This document shows positions 23,343-32,698 of a stretch of DNA of 64,000 nt, piece after piece. Source of the stretch: JBBROS01 sp965217935 (GTDB lineage: Bacteria > Pseudomonadota > Alphaproteobacteria > Acetobacterales > Acetobacteraceae). Under the pieces are notes generated by a model. It saw nothing but the letters and a program-made list of their open reading frames with translations. It was not told the DNA's origin and searched no databases. Both the position numbers and the translations under genes were made by a program. The stretch covers positions 1 through 64,000 of the forward strand of contig OZ244581.1 of NCBI GenBank assembly GCA_965217935.1, read 5' to 3'. Position 1 is the first letter of the stretch, and every line of letters starts with the position of its first letter.

Positions 23343-24941
23343 ATGGCGCAGGACGAAACTTTCTACGACGTTGTCCAGATCGGTTACGGTCCCGTCAGCC
23401 AGGTGCTCGCCCTTATGCTGGCGCGCCAAGGCCACCGGGTCGCAGTCGTGGAGCGTTGGTCCCAGCCGTACAACCTGCCGCGGGCGGTGTGCATCGATCA
23501 CGAGGCCGCCCGCATCCTGCGCGCGATCGGGTTGGGCGAGGGGCTGGAACGCGTGTCGCAGCCGGCCCCCCGTTACGAATGGTTCAACGCCGAATGGGAG
23601 GAGTTGCTCTCGATCGACTGGAGCGCGGACTCTGTCTCCGGCGGGCCGGAGGTCAACTTCGTGCATCAGCCAAGCCTCGAAGCCGAGTTCCGTGCCGAGT
23701 TGAGCCGCCTGCCCAATGTCGGGCAGTGGCTGGGATGGGAGTTCGCCAGCTTCGCCGACCACGGCGACCACGTCGAGGTCGAGCTCCGCAACGTCGAAGG
23801 CACGAGCAGCGAAACCCTGCGCACCCGTTTCCTGATCGGGGCCGACGGCGCCAACAGCATGGTCAGGCAGGCGCTCGGCATCGGCCGCGAGGACCGCGGC
23901 TTCGAGGCCGATTGGCTGATCGCCGACATGGAGCTTAACCCGGGCGTCGTGCTCGACATTCCCGCCTGCGGCCAATACTGCAACCCCGAGCGGCCAACCA
24001 CCATCGTGCCGGGCGGCATCAACCAAGGGCGCGTCTGCCGCCGATGGGAATTCATGCGCCTGCCGGGCGAGAGCCGTGAGCAGCTTCAAGACGAGGACTA
24101 TGTCTGGAACCTGCTCACGCCATGGGTAAAGCCAGAGCAGGCGACGTTGGTGCGCCACGCCATCTACACCTTCCGCTCGCTCGTGGCCGACACCTGGCGC
24201 GGCGGACGCGTGCTCCTGGCCGGGGACGCGGCCCATACCATGCCGCCCTTCATGGGCCAGGGCATGTGCGCCGGCATCCGCGACGCCTGGAACCTGAGCT
24301 GGAAGCTCGGCGCCGTCCTCCGCGGCAAAGCCGGCGACGCGTTGCTCGACACATACACGCCCGAGCGCAAGCCGCACGTGACCGGCGTGATCGACGCGTC
24401 GGTTTGCCTCGGCCGCATCATCTGCATCGCCGACCCGGCGGACGCGGCCGAGCGTGACCGCAAGTTCAAGGCCGGCGTCAACGACCCGTTGCCGCCATTT
24501 CCGCATCTGACCGCCGGGCTGCTGGCCAAGAACACGGCTGACACGGCCGGGATGGCCGGGCTCTTGTCGCCGCACGGGACGGTGCGCCGTCAGGGGCAGC
24601 AAGGGCGGTGGGACGAGGTGGTCGGCCTCGGCTTTTGCGTCATCATCCGCGACGCCGAGCCCGCGGACGTGCTGCGCCCGGACCAGATGCGGGCTTTGCA
24701 GGCGATCGGCGCGCACGTGGTTGGAATCGCCGCCTCGGCACGGGACGGCCTTGCCGTGGATGTCGATGGCAAGTACGACGGCTTCCTTGGCGCGCACGGC
24801 GCGGCCGCGATGATCACCCGGCCGGATTTCTACATCTTCGGCGGCGTCGCTGAGGCCGGCAGGATCGAGAAATTGACGGACGAGCTGCTCTCGGCGCTGC
24901 GGGAAAATGGCGTTGAAGTGCATTTAAAAGCGGCAGCATAA
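23343..24941 (+). CDS. FAD-dependent aromatic hydroxylase (MhpA-like)
   Basis: A 532-residue class A flavoprotein monooxygenase, closest in appearance to 3-(3-hydroxyphenyl)propionate hydroxylase. FAD-binding motifs: VVQIGYGPVSQVLALMLARQ at the N-terminus (GxGxxS/A form), FLIGADGANSMVRQALG (DG motif), VLLAGDAAHTMPPFMGQGMC with GIRDAWNLSWKLGAVL (GD motif). The C-terminal 100 residues have the thioredoxin-like fold seen in phenol hydroxylases. It would add a hydroxyl to a phenolic ring using NAD(P)H and oxygen, giving the catechol for the dioxygenase just upstream. Third gene of the operon; ribosome site GCGAGGAAG. Confidence 0.88.
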   Translation: MAQDETFYDVVQIGYGPVSQVLALMLARQGHRVAVVERWSQPYNLPRAVCIDHEAARILRAIGLGEGLERVSQPAPRYEWFNAEWEELLSIDWSADSVSGGPEVNFVHQPSLEAEFRAELSRLPNVGQWLGWEFASFADHGDHVEVELRNVEGTSSETLRTRFLIGADGANSMVRQALGIGREDRGFEADWLIADMELNPGVVLDIPACGQYCNPERPTTIVPGGINQGRVCRRWEFMRLPGESREQLQDEDYVWNLLTPWVKPEQATLVRHAIYTFRSLVADTWRGGRVLLAGDAAHTMPPFMGQGMCAGIRDAWNLSWKLGAVLRGKAGDALLDTYTPERKPHVTGVIDASVCLGRIICIADPADAAERDRKFKAGVNDPLPPFPHLTAGLLAKNTADTAGMAGLLSPHGTVRRQGQQGRWDEVVGLGFCVIIRDAEPADVLRPDQMRALQAIGAHVVGIAASARDGLAVDVDGKYDGFLGAHGAAAMITRPDFYIFGGVAEAGRIEKLTDELLSALRENGVEVHLKAAA

Positions 24942-24973
24942 CGCGCCGCGTAGGTGCCATCGCGGCGGATGGC

Positions 24974-25400
24974 TTGAGCCGGCGGGCACTGGACGCTGGC
25001 CCCGGCGGTCGCGGCGGAAGCGCCGCCTGCTGCCGCGTTGGGCACGGCAGCGGAACGCTGCCCGGCACCGGGTCGCCGATGCCGCAGCTCGGCCGTTTCA
25101 GCATGTCCACTCTGGTGCAGGCTGGAGGGCTCAGCTTCGTAATCGACGCCGGGCGAGGGAGCACGGTCCGGCTGCTTCAGGCAGGCGTGCCGTTGGGTAA
25201 AGTGGACGCGGTATTCATAACCCAATTTCATTCCGGCCACCTGGACGGTCTGCCGGACCTTTGAATGACCAGCCATCTGCCTCCGGCTTTCGGTAAACGC
25301 AAACAGCCGCTGGAGATTTCTAGCCCGACGGACACGGCCCGCATCGCCTAAGGCCATGCGTATGGCGCGTTCATCGGAAACGTGCATAGCCAATTACCAC
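24974..25400 (+). pseudogene. Metallo-beta-lactamase-fold hydrolase, decayed fragment
   Basis: The sequence GTGSPMPQLGRFSMSTLVQA, SFVIDAGRGSTVRLLQAGVP and KVDAVFITQFHSGHLDGLPD is an MBL-fold N-terminus. The metal motif normally read as HxHxDH is degraded to QFHSGH, and a stop follows at once (25262-25264). Recognisable continuation (PPAFGKRKQPLEISSPTDTA, then AYGAFIGNVH) extends in that frame and others with further stops. No functional protein is possible. It merges at about 25390 with a relic of a second enzyme. Confidence 0.75.
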
Positions 25401-25813
25401 AACCTTTGTCCGGGCGACTTCCGGCTCGACCCGCTGCTCGCCAAGTTGAACCGTCGCCGTGCCGTGGTGTTCATGCACCCGGCGTCGCTCAAATGCCCGT
25501 GCTGCCAGACGCAGTCGCTCTGCTGCCCGCGGTTGGCGATCGAGTTCATGTTCGAGATCACGCGGGCCGTGGCCAACCTGTTACTGACCGGCACATTCGC
25601 ACGCTTCGCGGATTTCAGTGGATCATCCCACATGCCGGTGCGCCGGTGCTGGCGAACCGCATCCTTCACGGCAGCGACGGGCCGTTCACACCGCTGCCGA
25701 CAGTGAGCCGGCTTGCCGCCGACATCGACGCAATATCCCTGTTCGATGCGGATAGGCGGTGGCGGGTACTGTGCGACAACGCGCTCACGCTGTTTCCAAA
25801 GCTTCGTGCATGA
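25394..25813 (+). pseudogene. Amidohydrolase-family (ACMSD-like) enzyme, 3' relic
   Basis: Residues RLDPLLAKLNRRRAVVFMHP, FMFEITRAVANLLLTGTFAR and, in the next frame, WIIPHAGAPVLANRILHGSD, GPFTPLPTVSRLAADIDAIS and LCDNALTLFPKL match the C-terminal half of metal-dependent amidohydrolase/decarboxylases related to aminocarboxymuconate-semialdehyde decarboxylase. The expected active-site His and Asp (PHAGAP, HGSDGPF) are kept, but the frame shifts at about 25615 and the N-terminal half is missing. It converges on and overlaps the end of the hydroxylase gene at 25785. Such an enzyme would fit an aromatic pathway, so one step may have been lost. Confidence 0.7.
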
Positions 25814-27437
25814 CGGCGGGCGACGAAGCGCCCGTCACGTGCGCCAGCAACGCGTCGGCATTCGCGGGCAGGGCATTCCCTCGCCAGGCAACGTGCTGGT
25901 CCGGGCGGATCAAGGCATAGCACGCCTCGTAGCGGCGTTTCAGTCTCACGTCGTGCGGGGCCACGACCGTCAACGGAATACCGCGCCCGGCTGCGGCAGC
26001 AACCAGCGGCCCGGCATCGTCCCCGTCGCCCTCGGTTGCCAGCAAGGTGAAGCCCTGCCCGAAGTGGTCGTAAAGCGACGACCCGTCCTCCAGCCATAGG
26101 TGCGGCGCGAGGCAGCCCGGATGCGCCGACGGGGTGTAAAGGATCGGGTGCTCCGGCGGCGGTTGGGTGCCGTCGGGTACGATGGCCGACGATTGCTCGT
26201 AGCGCGAACCGAGCACGATGCCGAGGGTCTTGAACTCGCGCACCTTGGTGGCTTGGATGATCTCGCTGACCTCGCGACGCGTGGCGTCCCCCGCCGGCCC
26301 GTCGTCTTCCAGGCCCGGCTGCACGAGCTGGTTGCCGACCGCGCCGTAGTTGCTCATCGATTCCGCGATCGTGCGCTCGTGCACCCCGCGCCGCTCCTGC
26401 TGGTAGGTGGACAGCAGCGCCGGGCCGGCCCAGCCTTGCAAGACGGCAGCGAGCTTCCAGCCGAGGTCCACGCCGTCGCCGATGCCCATGTTCATGCCAA
26501 AGCCGCCGAACGGCGGATGCAGGTGGCAGGCATCGCCGGCAAGGAACACGCGCCCCTCGCCGTAGCTGTCGGCGATCAGCATGTGCGCGACCCACGGGTC
26601 GGTCCCGAGGATCTCGACATCGAGGTCGTGCAGGCCGGTGCCGCTGCGGATCAACTCGGCCGGGTCAACGCTGGCCGGTTCGACGTCTCCGGGGAGCCGT
26701 GTCGCCATGAAAAACCACAAGCCCTCGCCGTCCATCGGACCGAGCAGGGACGGGACATCCTGGTTGACCATCCAGTACATGATGGCCTGGCCGAGATCAT
26801 GGCGGGAGGCGAGGCTGGGGGCGCGGAAGATGATGCTGTAGTTGCGGGCGAACGAGCCTTCGCCGACCATCTTGGCGCCGATCCGCTCGCGCACCATGCT
26901 GCGCGCGCCGTCGGCGCCGATCAGGTAGGCGCTGCGGACCTCCCGCCGCTGCCCGTGGCGCTCGATGGTGGAGACGACCCCGTCGGCCGTTTCCGAGAAC
27001 GCCGTCAACGCCGTCTCGAACACAACCTCGACGCCGGGCAGCGAGGAGGCGTGCTGGCGCAGCACCTCTTCGAGCACGTATTGCGGCACCCATTGCGCCT
27101 CTTCGGAATAGAGATTGTTGCGCTCGCGACTGCCATTGAAGGCGTTGTCGAAGCGGGCGAGCAGCTTGCCGTTCATGCGCGTGGCGAAGGCGACGACGGG
27201 AGGATAGTCCGGGTTGATCGGCGATGCGGCCCGGAGCTTGTCGGCAATACCCCAGCGGCGCAGGTGCTCGCGGGTCCTGACATTAGTGGTTTTGGCGCGC
27301 GGGCTATAGCCGACGCGGTCGTTGCGCTCGACAACGAGGCAGCTTATGCCGCGGCCTCCAAGCTCGATGGCGGCGGCCAAACCTACGGGCCCGGCACCGG
27401 CGATAAGCACGTCCACGGCTCGGTTCTGGGTCTCCAC
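25785..27437 (-). CDS. FAD-dependent monooxygenase, second aromatic hydroxylase
   Basis: A 550-residue class A flavin hydroxylase. Motifs: VDVLIAGAGPVGLAAAIELG (GxGxxG, residues 8-27), YLIGADGARSMVRERIG (DG), VFLAGDACHLHPPFGGFGMN with GIGDGVDLGWKLAAVL (GD). The C-terminal region (HLWLEDGSSLYDHFGQGFTL) is the thioredoxin-like domain of the phenol-hydroxylase subgroup. It is divergent from the LysR gene, a common arrangement for a regulator and its target. It differs from the hydroxylase at 23343 throughout, so the two are not a recent duplication and may act on different ring positions. Confidence 0.88.
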   Translation of the reverse strand: METQNRAVDVLIAGAGPVGLAAAIELGGRGISCLVVERNDRVGYSPRAKTTNVRTREHLRRWGIADKLRAASPINPDYPPVVAFATRMNGKLLARFDNAFNGSRERNNLYSEEAQWVPQYVLEEVLRQHASSLPGVEVVFETALTAFSETADGVVSTIERHGQRREVRSAYLIGADGARSMVRERIGAKMVGEGSFARNYSIIFRAPSLASRHDLGQAIMYWMVNQDVPSLLGPMDGEGLWFFMATRLPGDVEPASVDPAELIRSGTGLHDLDVEILGTDPWVAHMLIADSYGEGRVFLAGDACHLHPPFGGFGMNMGIGDGVDLGWKLAAVLQGWAGPALLSTYQQERRGVHERTIAESMSNYGAVGNQLVQPGLEDDGPAGDATRREVSEIIQATKVREFKTLGIVLGSRYEQSSAIVPDGTQPPPEHPILYTPSAHPGCLAPHLWLEDGSSLYDHFGQGFTLLATEGDGDDAGPLVAAAAGRGIPLTVVAPHDVRLKRRYEACYALIRPDQHVAWRGNALPANADALLAHVTGASSPAVMHEALETA

Positions 27438-27525
27438 GAATGCCTCCTCGTCTGCCGGATCTGCTGCCCGGCTGCCTGTCTGGGCCGCTTTGCGCCGGCC
27501 ATCCCATCAGAGGACGATTATGCGT

Positions 27526-27541
27526 CTATGACGACCTATAG
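27526..27541. promoter_or_regulatory. Dyad in the LysR/hydroxylase divergent promoter region
   Basis: CTATGACGACCTATAG (CTAT-8-ATAG) lies in the 206-bp gap between the divergent hydroxylase and LysR genes. LysR-type regulators bind short interrupted dyads of this kind in shared promoter regions. It is a weak match to the T-N11-A rule and is offered only as a candidate. Confidence 0.3.
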
Positions 27542-27643
27542 AAAGATGGCAGTTTTAGGCAACTGATGCCAGCAAGGCATCGCGGTTGCGACGCCGAGGC
27601 TTCGCGTGCCGGCTTCAGCCTGGCTACGCTTGGACAAAGAGGC

Positions 27644-28543
27644 ATGAAGCTCAGCCACTTCAACGAGATCCTCGCCATCGCCGAACGGGGCAGCATCCGT
27701 GCCGCTGCGCGCCACTTGAACATGGCGCAGCCCGCGCTCACGCGGAATCTTGCCGATGTCGAGCGCGAACTCGGCGCCCCGTTGTTCGAGCGGCGCACGC
27801 GCGGCGTTGTCGCGACGGCGATCGGGGAGGCATTCGTGCGGCGCGCGTCCTCAATCTTGCAAGACGTGCGCCGCACGCGCGAAGAAATCGAGCAGTTGCG
27901 GGGCGACACCACCGGCACCATCACGATTGGCCTGTCGATCGCGGCCCATCTTACGCTTCTCCCGGCCGTCTTGCAGCCGTTCCGCGCGCGCTATCCGGAT
28001 ATACGGCTGCACGTAATCGAGGGGTTCTACCCGACGCTGGAAGCTGGCTTCAGGAACGGCGTGGTCGATTTCTACATCGGCCCGGACCCGGGGCCGAAGC
28101 TGATGCCCGGCATGTCAAAGGAGACGTTGTGGGCCAACCTGCGCATCGTGCTGTGCCGCAACGGCCATCCGCTCGCGCGGGCGACGTCGCTTCGCCAGCT
28201 CAGCGATGCGCATTGGGTGACGACGTCGATCACGGAGCAGGCGGAGGACGAGTTCGAGGCGCTGTTCAGCCGCCATCGCCTTCCGGCGCCGAAGCTCATG
28301 GCGCGCAGCCAGTCGGCGCTGACGCTGATGACCTGCCTCATGCACAGCGACCTGCTCGCCATGGTGCCGCAGCAATGGAACGACTTCGCGCTGACGAAGG
28401 AGAGCCTGACGCCGATCGCGATCAAGGAGCGGCTGCCGGCGCCCTCGATCGTGCTGATCAAGCGCGAGGACCTGCCGTTGACGCCCGCCGCGGCCTTTTT
28501 TCTTGAACTGATGCGGCGCGCAAGGCCCCAGCCTTCGCAATAA
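27644..28543 (+). CDS. LysR-family transcriptional regulator
   Basis: A 299-residue LTTR. The N-terminal winged HTH is HFNEILAIAERGSIRAAARH, LNMAQPALTRNLADVERELG, PLFERRTRGVVATAIGEAFV; the effector domain starts near residue 92 (GTITIGLSIAAHLTLLPAVL) and is of normal length. It would sense a pathway compound, probably an aromatic acid, and switch the divergent hydroxylase and perhaps neighbouring genes. The ATG at 27644 is chosen because family homology begins at MKLSHFN with an AAAGAGG site before it; the frame is open to 27566 without homology. The stop is followed by a GCTGCAATCGCCC repeat. Confidence 0.9.
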   Translation: MKLSHFNEILAIAERGSIRAAARHLNMAQPALTRNLADVERELGAPLFERRTRGVVATAIGEAFVRRASSILQDVRRTREEIEQLRGDTTGTITIGLSIAAHLTLLPAVLQPFRARYPDIRLHVIEGFYPTLEAGFRNGVVDFYIGPDPGPKLMPGMSKETLWANLRIVLCRNGHPLARATSLRQLSDAHWVTTSITEQAEDEFEALFSRHRLPAPKLMARSQSALTLMTCLMHSDLLAMVPQQWNDFALTKESLTPIAIKERLPAPSIVLIKREDLPLTPAAAFFLELMRRARPQPSQ

Positions 28544-28583
28544 GCTGCAATCGCCCAAGCCCGCGCCGGAAGCGCAAGGGCGC
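28541..28583. repeat. Weak copy of the post-stop repeat (copy e) after lysR
   Basis: TAAGCTGCAATCGCCC begins at the LysR stop codon and matches TAGACTGCAATCGCCC after the DUF547 and methyltransferase genes. The dyad part that follows (GCCCGCGCCGG...) is different. Counted as a member because the position at the stop is the same. Confidence 0.45.
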
Positions 28584-28986
28584 GTGCGCGCCCGCTCCAG
28601 CAGAGTGCGCTTCCGCTTAGGATTAACTGAAGACGCGCCGCGTCATCCGCGACGTGCCAGGCACGTTTCGCTGAATGATGCTTAGGAGCGATCACTCAGG
28701 TAAATTTAGCATCTGTTCAACATCAAGGATGTATGTCACTGCAAGAAACAGAATTGAAATAATAATCGCCGGTCTTGAAACGCGGCAAATACGGAGAGGA
28801 GAAGGCGTGCACAGGCAATCGCGTCTGCAACGTATAAAGTAACCACACTAACCTTTGGCGTTCTGAAGCGGCTGCACTCAGTGTCGCGTCTTACGGCGGG
28901 GTGCTCTGACAGCGCCGGCTCATGCTAATATTTGTAATGGTCCAAGCCAGACAATGGCGGAGTTAGCTTGGGCCGAGGAAACATTC
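28584..28986. other. Intergenic region upstream of the porin gene
   Basis: About 400 bases with no gene. The middle (28690-28790) is notably more AT-rich than its surroundings, which suits a promoter, but I see no operator with clear symmetry. The ribosome site GAGGAAA precedes the porin start. Confidence 0.35.
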
Positions 28987-30516
28987 ATGCGCTTTAACAA
29001 CCTGATTGCCTTCCTACCGGCTGTTCTCATCGCAACCTTGTCATTCACTGCCCGCGCGACTGACCCGGCGCCGGCTGCTCCGCGCAGCACGAAGCCGGTT
29101 CCGGTCCTCGGCGGAACCGTCGGCATCGGCGAGAACCCGGAAAGCCAGGCCGGCCAGAACAGTTCCATCGGCATCGCGCCCGGCGGCAACAAGCAGAATA
29201 CGCCGGGGCAGACGAACATCGTCAATGTGCCGGCGCCAATCTCGCGCCCGACGATCAATACCGGGCTGTTCCCGGAGTTCGGCAACAAGCTCCTCGAACG
29301 CGGCATCGATTTCCATGGCGTCCTGCTCGACAGGTTCCTTGCCAACCCCAGCGCAGGTTCCCAGACGGGCAATACCTACAATCTCGGTATATTCCGGCCG
29401 ACGGTCGACATCGACCTGGAAAAGCTCATCGGCCTGCCGGGTGGCAACATCCACGTGGCCGAGAACGTCTTCTTCCTGAGAAGCGGCATTCCCAGCCTCC
29501 TTGTCCAGACTGGCGGGGTGATCGACGGCTATCAAACGACGCCGCTCAACGGCAAGACCGTCCTCAGCCTTCTGACCTACGAGCAGAAGCTGCTCGATGG
29601 CAGGCTCTCGATCGAGGCCGGGCGGACCAACGTCCACCGCTACTTCTTCATTCCGAACAGCCTTGACCCGTTCTCCTACGACTCCCCGGCGCTGAACGCC
29701 AACGCGGACTTCAACTCGTTCCCATTCGGCGTCTGGGGCGGCAAGGTGACATACCGCTTGACGCCCGCCTGGTACGTGCAGGCCGGCGCGTTCGAGGACA
29801 ACTACCGCCGCGCCGTCAACAAGCCTTACGTGCTCGGTACCCGCGACGCCTCAGGCGCGCAGGTCCTCGGCGAAGTCGGCTACCGCACCGAGTTCGACAC
29901 CGACCCTTATCCGGCCAACATGGAACTGGGCTTTCTGTGGAATACCCGCGGCAACGAGCTCACCAACCGGAAGGGGACATCCCTCACCGCGACGCCGGCC
30001 ACGGTCGCGGCCAACTACCCGGGCGGCGGCGTGATCTTCTTCCAAGGGGGGAAGGTTGTCTGGCGCGGGGCCGGCGGCGGCTTCGGTCCGCCGAAGAACG
30101 TGCAGGTGTTCGGCTCGCTCAACGTGGCGGTGGAGAAGCCGCAGCCGCTCGACATGGACGCGCTGCTTGGCGTGAACTTCACCGGCTTCATCCCGGGCCG
30201 CCCTCTCGACGCCTTCGGGTTGCAGGGACGCTATCAGAGGCTGAGCCAGATCGAGGCAAGTTTCGAGCAGAGGGCGCGCAGGAGGGTAGGCAGCCTCGAC
30301 CTTGTCCAACCGTGCAATAGCCTCGCGTTCGAGGCCATCGCCCGGATCGCCGTGGCGCCCGGAACAACTCTCTCGCCGTTCGTGCAATACTACGTCAACC
30401 CGGATAACTACGAGGTTCCGTTCCAGAGAAACCGGGGGCAAGACGGCTTCATGGCCGGCATCTTCGGTACCATCGCCCTCGGCCCGGCGCTCGGCACCAG
30501 CCGCAAGCCTTTCTAG
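28987..30516 (+). CDS. OprB-like carbohydrate-selective porin
   Basis: A 509-residue outer-membrane protein with a signal peptide (FNNLIAFLPAVLIATLSFTA, cleaved near ARAT). The mature part shows alternating strands rich in aromatic and glycine residues: GIDFHGVLLDRFLANPSAGS, QTGNTYNLGIFRPTVDIDLE, EAGRTNVHRYFFIPNSLDPF, RLTPAWYVQAGAFEDNYRRA. These fit the OprB barrel family. The ATG at 28987 is preferred to one at 28954 because it starts the signal peptide. In this cluster it may let the catabolic substrate through the outer membrane. Members of the family take up small polar compounds as well as sugars. Confidence 0.78.
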   Translation: MRFNNLIAFLPAVLIATLSFTARATDPAPAAPRSTKPVPVLGGTVGIGENPESQAGQNSSIGIAPGGNKQNTPGQTNIVNVPAPISRPTINTGLFPEFGNKLLERGIDFHGVLLDRFLANPSAGSQTGNTYNLGIFRPTVDIDLEKLIGLPGGNIHVAENVFFLRSGIPSLLVQTGGVIDGYQTTPLNGKTVLSLLTYEQKLLDGRLSIEAGRTNVHRYFFIPNSLDPFSYDSPALNANADFNSFPFGVWGGKVTYRLTPAWYVQAGAFEDNYRRAVNKPYVLGTRDASGAQVLGEVGYRTEFDTDPYPANMELGFLWNTRGNELTNRKGTSLTATPATVAANYPGGGVIFFQGGKVVWRGAGGGFGPPKNVQVFGSLNVAVEKPQPLDMDALLGVNFTGFIPGRPLDAFGLQGRYQRLSQIEASFEQRARRRVGSLDLVQPCNSLAFEAIARIAVAPGTTLSPFVQYYVNPDNYEVPFQRNRGQDGFMAGIFGTIALGPALGTSRKPF

Positions 30517-30543
30517 CGTGCACCGCGGTTCAGGAGCTTGGCG

Positions 30544-31317
30544 ATGCTAAATCCAGACATCCACGTCACCCGCTGGGGCGCGTCCGGTCCCGTCGTCGTC
30601 ATGGTCCACGGCAGCGCCCAAGGCAGCCAAGTCGGCGGCGACGGCCACTTCTCGCGGCAGAAGAATTTGGCCGGCATGGGCTGGCAGGTCGTCGTTCCCG
30701 ACCGGCCAGGCCATGGACGCAGCCCGGCGCCGGGCCGTCCGGATAATGCGGAGGCAGACAGCCAGTGGGTTGCCGAGTTGCTCGGCGAGGGCGCGCACCT
30801 GGTTGGCCACTCCTTTGGCGGCTGCGTCGCCTTGGCGGCAGCGGCCAAGCGGCCCGGCGCTGTCCGTTCGCTCACGCTTATCGAACCGGCTATGATGCCG
30901 CTCGCCATAGACGATCCCGAGGTAAGGGCGTTCGCGGACAAGATCATGGGATCATCTAATGCGCCGACGCCCGCCGACCGCATCAAGGTCTTTGCCAAGG
31001 TCGCCGGCATTCCGGACGAGATCCGCGGCGGCAAGAGCGAGGACGAACTGAACCGGATGGGCGAGGGCATGAAAGCCTTGAAGCTTCCAACCCCTTCCAC
31101 GCTGCGCGAACAGCTCGAGGCGGTAAAGAATGCCGGCATTCCGCTGCTGGTGGTCGAGGGCGGCTGGAACCCGGCATTCGGCGTCGTCGCCGACAGGGTG
31201 GCCGAAACCGGCGGCGGCAAGCACGTCATCGTCAAGTCCGGAAATCACTTTCCCCAGCTCGCATCCGACGAATTTAATCAGCAGTTGAATACGTTCATGA
31301 GAAACGCCGACGCCTGA
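30544..31317 (+). CDS. Alpha/beta-fold hydrolase
   Basis: A 257-residue hydrolase. VVVMVHGSAQGSQVGGDGHF is the oxyanion strand-turn, VVVPDRPGHGRSPAP the second, GAHLVGHSFGGCVALAAAAK holds the nucleophile serine (GHSFGG), and the catalytic histidine is in KSGNHFPQLASDEFN. The acid residue is probably in LLVVEGGWN. It resembles C-C bond hydrolases and esterases of aromatic pathways (MhpC/BphD type), but substrate specificity cannot be read. AGGAG is 8 bases before the ATG at 30544, which is better than the TTG at 30538. It follows the porin by 27 bases and is probably in its operon. Confidence 0.82.
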   Translation: MLNPDIHVTRWGASGPVVVMVHGSAQGSQVGGDGHFSRQKNLAGMGWQVVVPDRPGHGRSPAPGRPDNAEADSQWVAELLGEGAHLVGHSFGGCVALAAAAKRPGAVRSLTLIEPAMMPLAIDDPEVRAFADKIMGSSNAPTPADRIKVFAKVAGIPDEIRGGKSEDELNRMGEGMKALKLPTPSTLREQLEAVKNAGIPLLVVEGGWNPAFGVVADRVAETGGGKHVIVKSGNHFPQLASDEFNQQLNTFMRNADA

Positions 31318-31400
31318 CAGGGCGGCTGTAACGACTTTACGGGTCGCGACACTGTGAAATCATGCTGTCGCTGCACGACAACAAAGTATAGGGAGCAAAC

Positions 31401-32639
31401 ATGTCCAGCAATGTCATGGCCGCATCGGTCAACGAGGCGGCAGCAACGGACCGGGACTGGGGCGCCGTTGCGGCATCGACGGTCGGTCTCGTGCTCTCCA
31501 TCGGCACCTTGCTGCTCTACACCTTCGGCGTGTTCGCCCGTCCTTTGGGCCAGGAGTTCGGCTGGGGCCGCACCCAGCTCGCGGGCGCGCTGGCCTTGTC
31601 GCAATACACCTTCGCGTTCACCGCGCCGTTCTGGGGCGGCGCGATCGACCGCTTCGGCCCGCGCCTGGTTCTGCTGGTCTCGGTGGTCGGCATGTCCGCG
31701 ACGATCGCCTCGCTGAGCTTGATGACGGGACAGTTGTGGCAGTTCTACCTGATCTTCGGGGCCGGCGCGTTCGTGGCTGGCGCGGCCTCGCCCGTCGGCT
31801 ACGCCGCCGTGCTGGTGCGCAAGTTCGAGCGCCATCTCGGCTTGGCGCTCGGCTTGGCCTTGATGGGGGTTGGCCTTGGCGCCACGGTGCTGCCGCCCTT
31901 GGCGCAGGCGCTCGTCGCCGGCTGGGGCTGGCGGGAAGCCTACGTGCTGCTGGGTGGCCTCACGCTGCTCGTCACCTTCCCCGCGGCCCTGCTTGCCACG
32001 CGCGGCGTCAGCCGTCCGGCGCGCCGGACGGCCGGGGCCGAGAAGACGCCGCTCCTGCCCCTGATCAAGACGCGCGCGTTCATGCTGATATGCGTCGTGT
32101 TCCTGCTGCTGGGCATCATCAGCATCGGCCTGCTCGTGAGCGTGATCCCGATCATGACCGGGCGGGGCTTCTCGCCCGCGGCGGCGGCGCAGATCGCGGG
32201 CGTGACCGGCCTCGTCGCGATCGCCGGGCGCGGCGGGATCGGCTGGGTGCTGGACCGGGTTCACGCGCCCTACGTCGTGGCCGCGGCGGCGCTCTGCGCG
32301 ATGGCCGGGTCCCTGCTGCTCGGATACGGCGGCGGCACGGCGACGGCATACCTCGCGGCGGCCCTGCTTGGGGCCGTGGTAGGCGCCGAAGTCGATTTCA
32401 CCGCGTTCCTGGTCCGCCGCTACTTCGGCAACGCCGTGTTCGGGCGGCTCTATGGGCTGGCGTTCGGCATCTTTCTCGTCGGCTGCGGCACCGGGCCGGT
32501 GCTGATGAGCGCCAGCTTCGACCGCTTCGGAAGCTACCGGCCCGGCGCGCTGCTGTTCGTGGGTTTCAGCCTGTTAATCGTGCTGCTGACGCTGGCGATG
32601 CCGCGCTACGGCGTGGCCAACCGGCGTGAAACGTACTGA
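31401..32639 (+). CDS. MFS transporter
   Basis: A 412-residue carrier with 12 predicted helices. Family features: the first cytoplasmic loop GGAIDRFGPRLVLLVSVVGM (G-x-x-x-D-R-x-G motif), GLALMGVGLGATVLPPLAQA (helix 5), and the second-half equivalent RGGIGWVLDRVHAPYV. It resembles the oxalate/formate and monocarboxylate-type subgroup that carries organic acids. Within this cluster it is the likely inner-membrane importer of the aromatic acid. AGGGAGCAAAC precedes the ATG. It follows the alpha/beta hydrolase by 83 bases. Confidence 0.88.
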   Translation: MSSNVMAASVNEAAATDRDWGAVAASTVGLVLSIGTLLLYTFGVFARPLGQEFGWGRTQLAGALALSQYTFAFTAPFWGGAIDRFGPRLVLLVSVVGMSATIASLSLMTGQLWQFYLIFGAGAFVAGAASPVGYAAVLVRKFERHLGLALGLALMGVGLGATVLPPLAQALVAGWGWREAYVLLGGLTLLVTFPAALLATRGVSRPARRTAGAEKTPLLPLIKTRAFMLICVVFLLLGIISIGLLVSVIPIMTGRGFSPAAAAQIAGVTGLVAIAGRGGIGWVLDRVHAPYVVAAAALCAMAGSLLLGYGGGTATAYLAAALLGAVVGAEVDFTAFLVRRYFGNAVFGRLYGLAFGIFLVGCGTGPVLMSASFDRFGSYRPGALLFVGFSLLIVLLTLAMPRYGVANRRETY

Positions 32640-32698
32640 ACCCGCGCCGACGCGTCGGAAATTGGGCGCGGCCTGACAGAAACCAACAATCAACCAAG

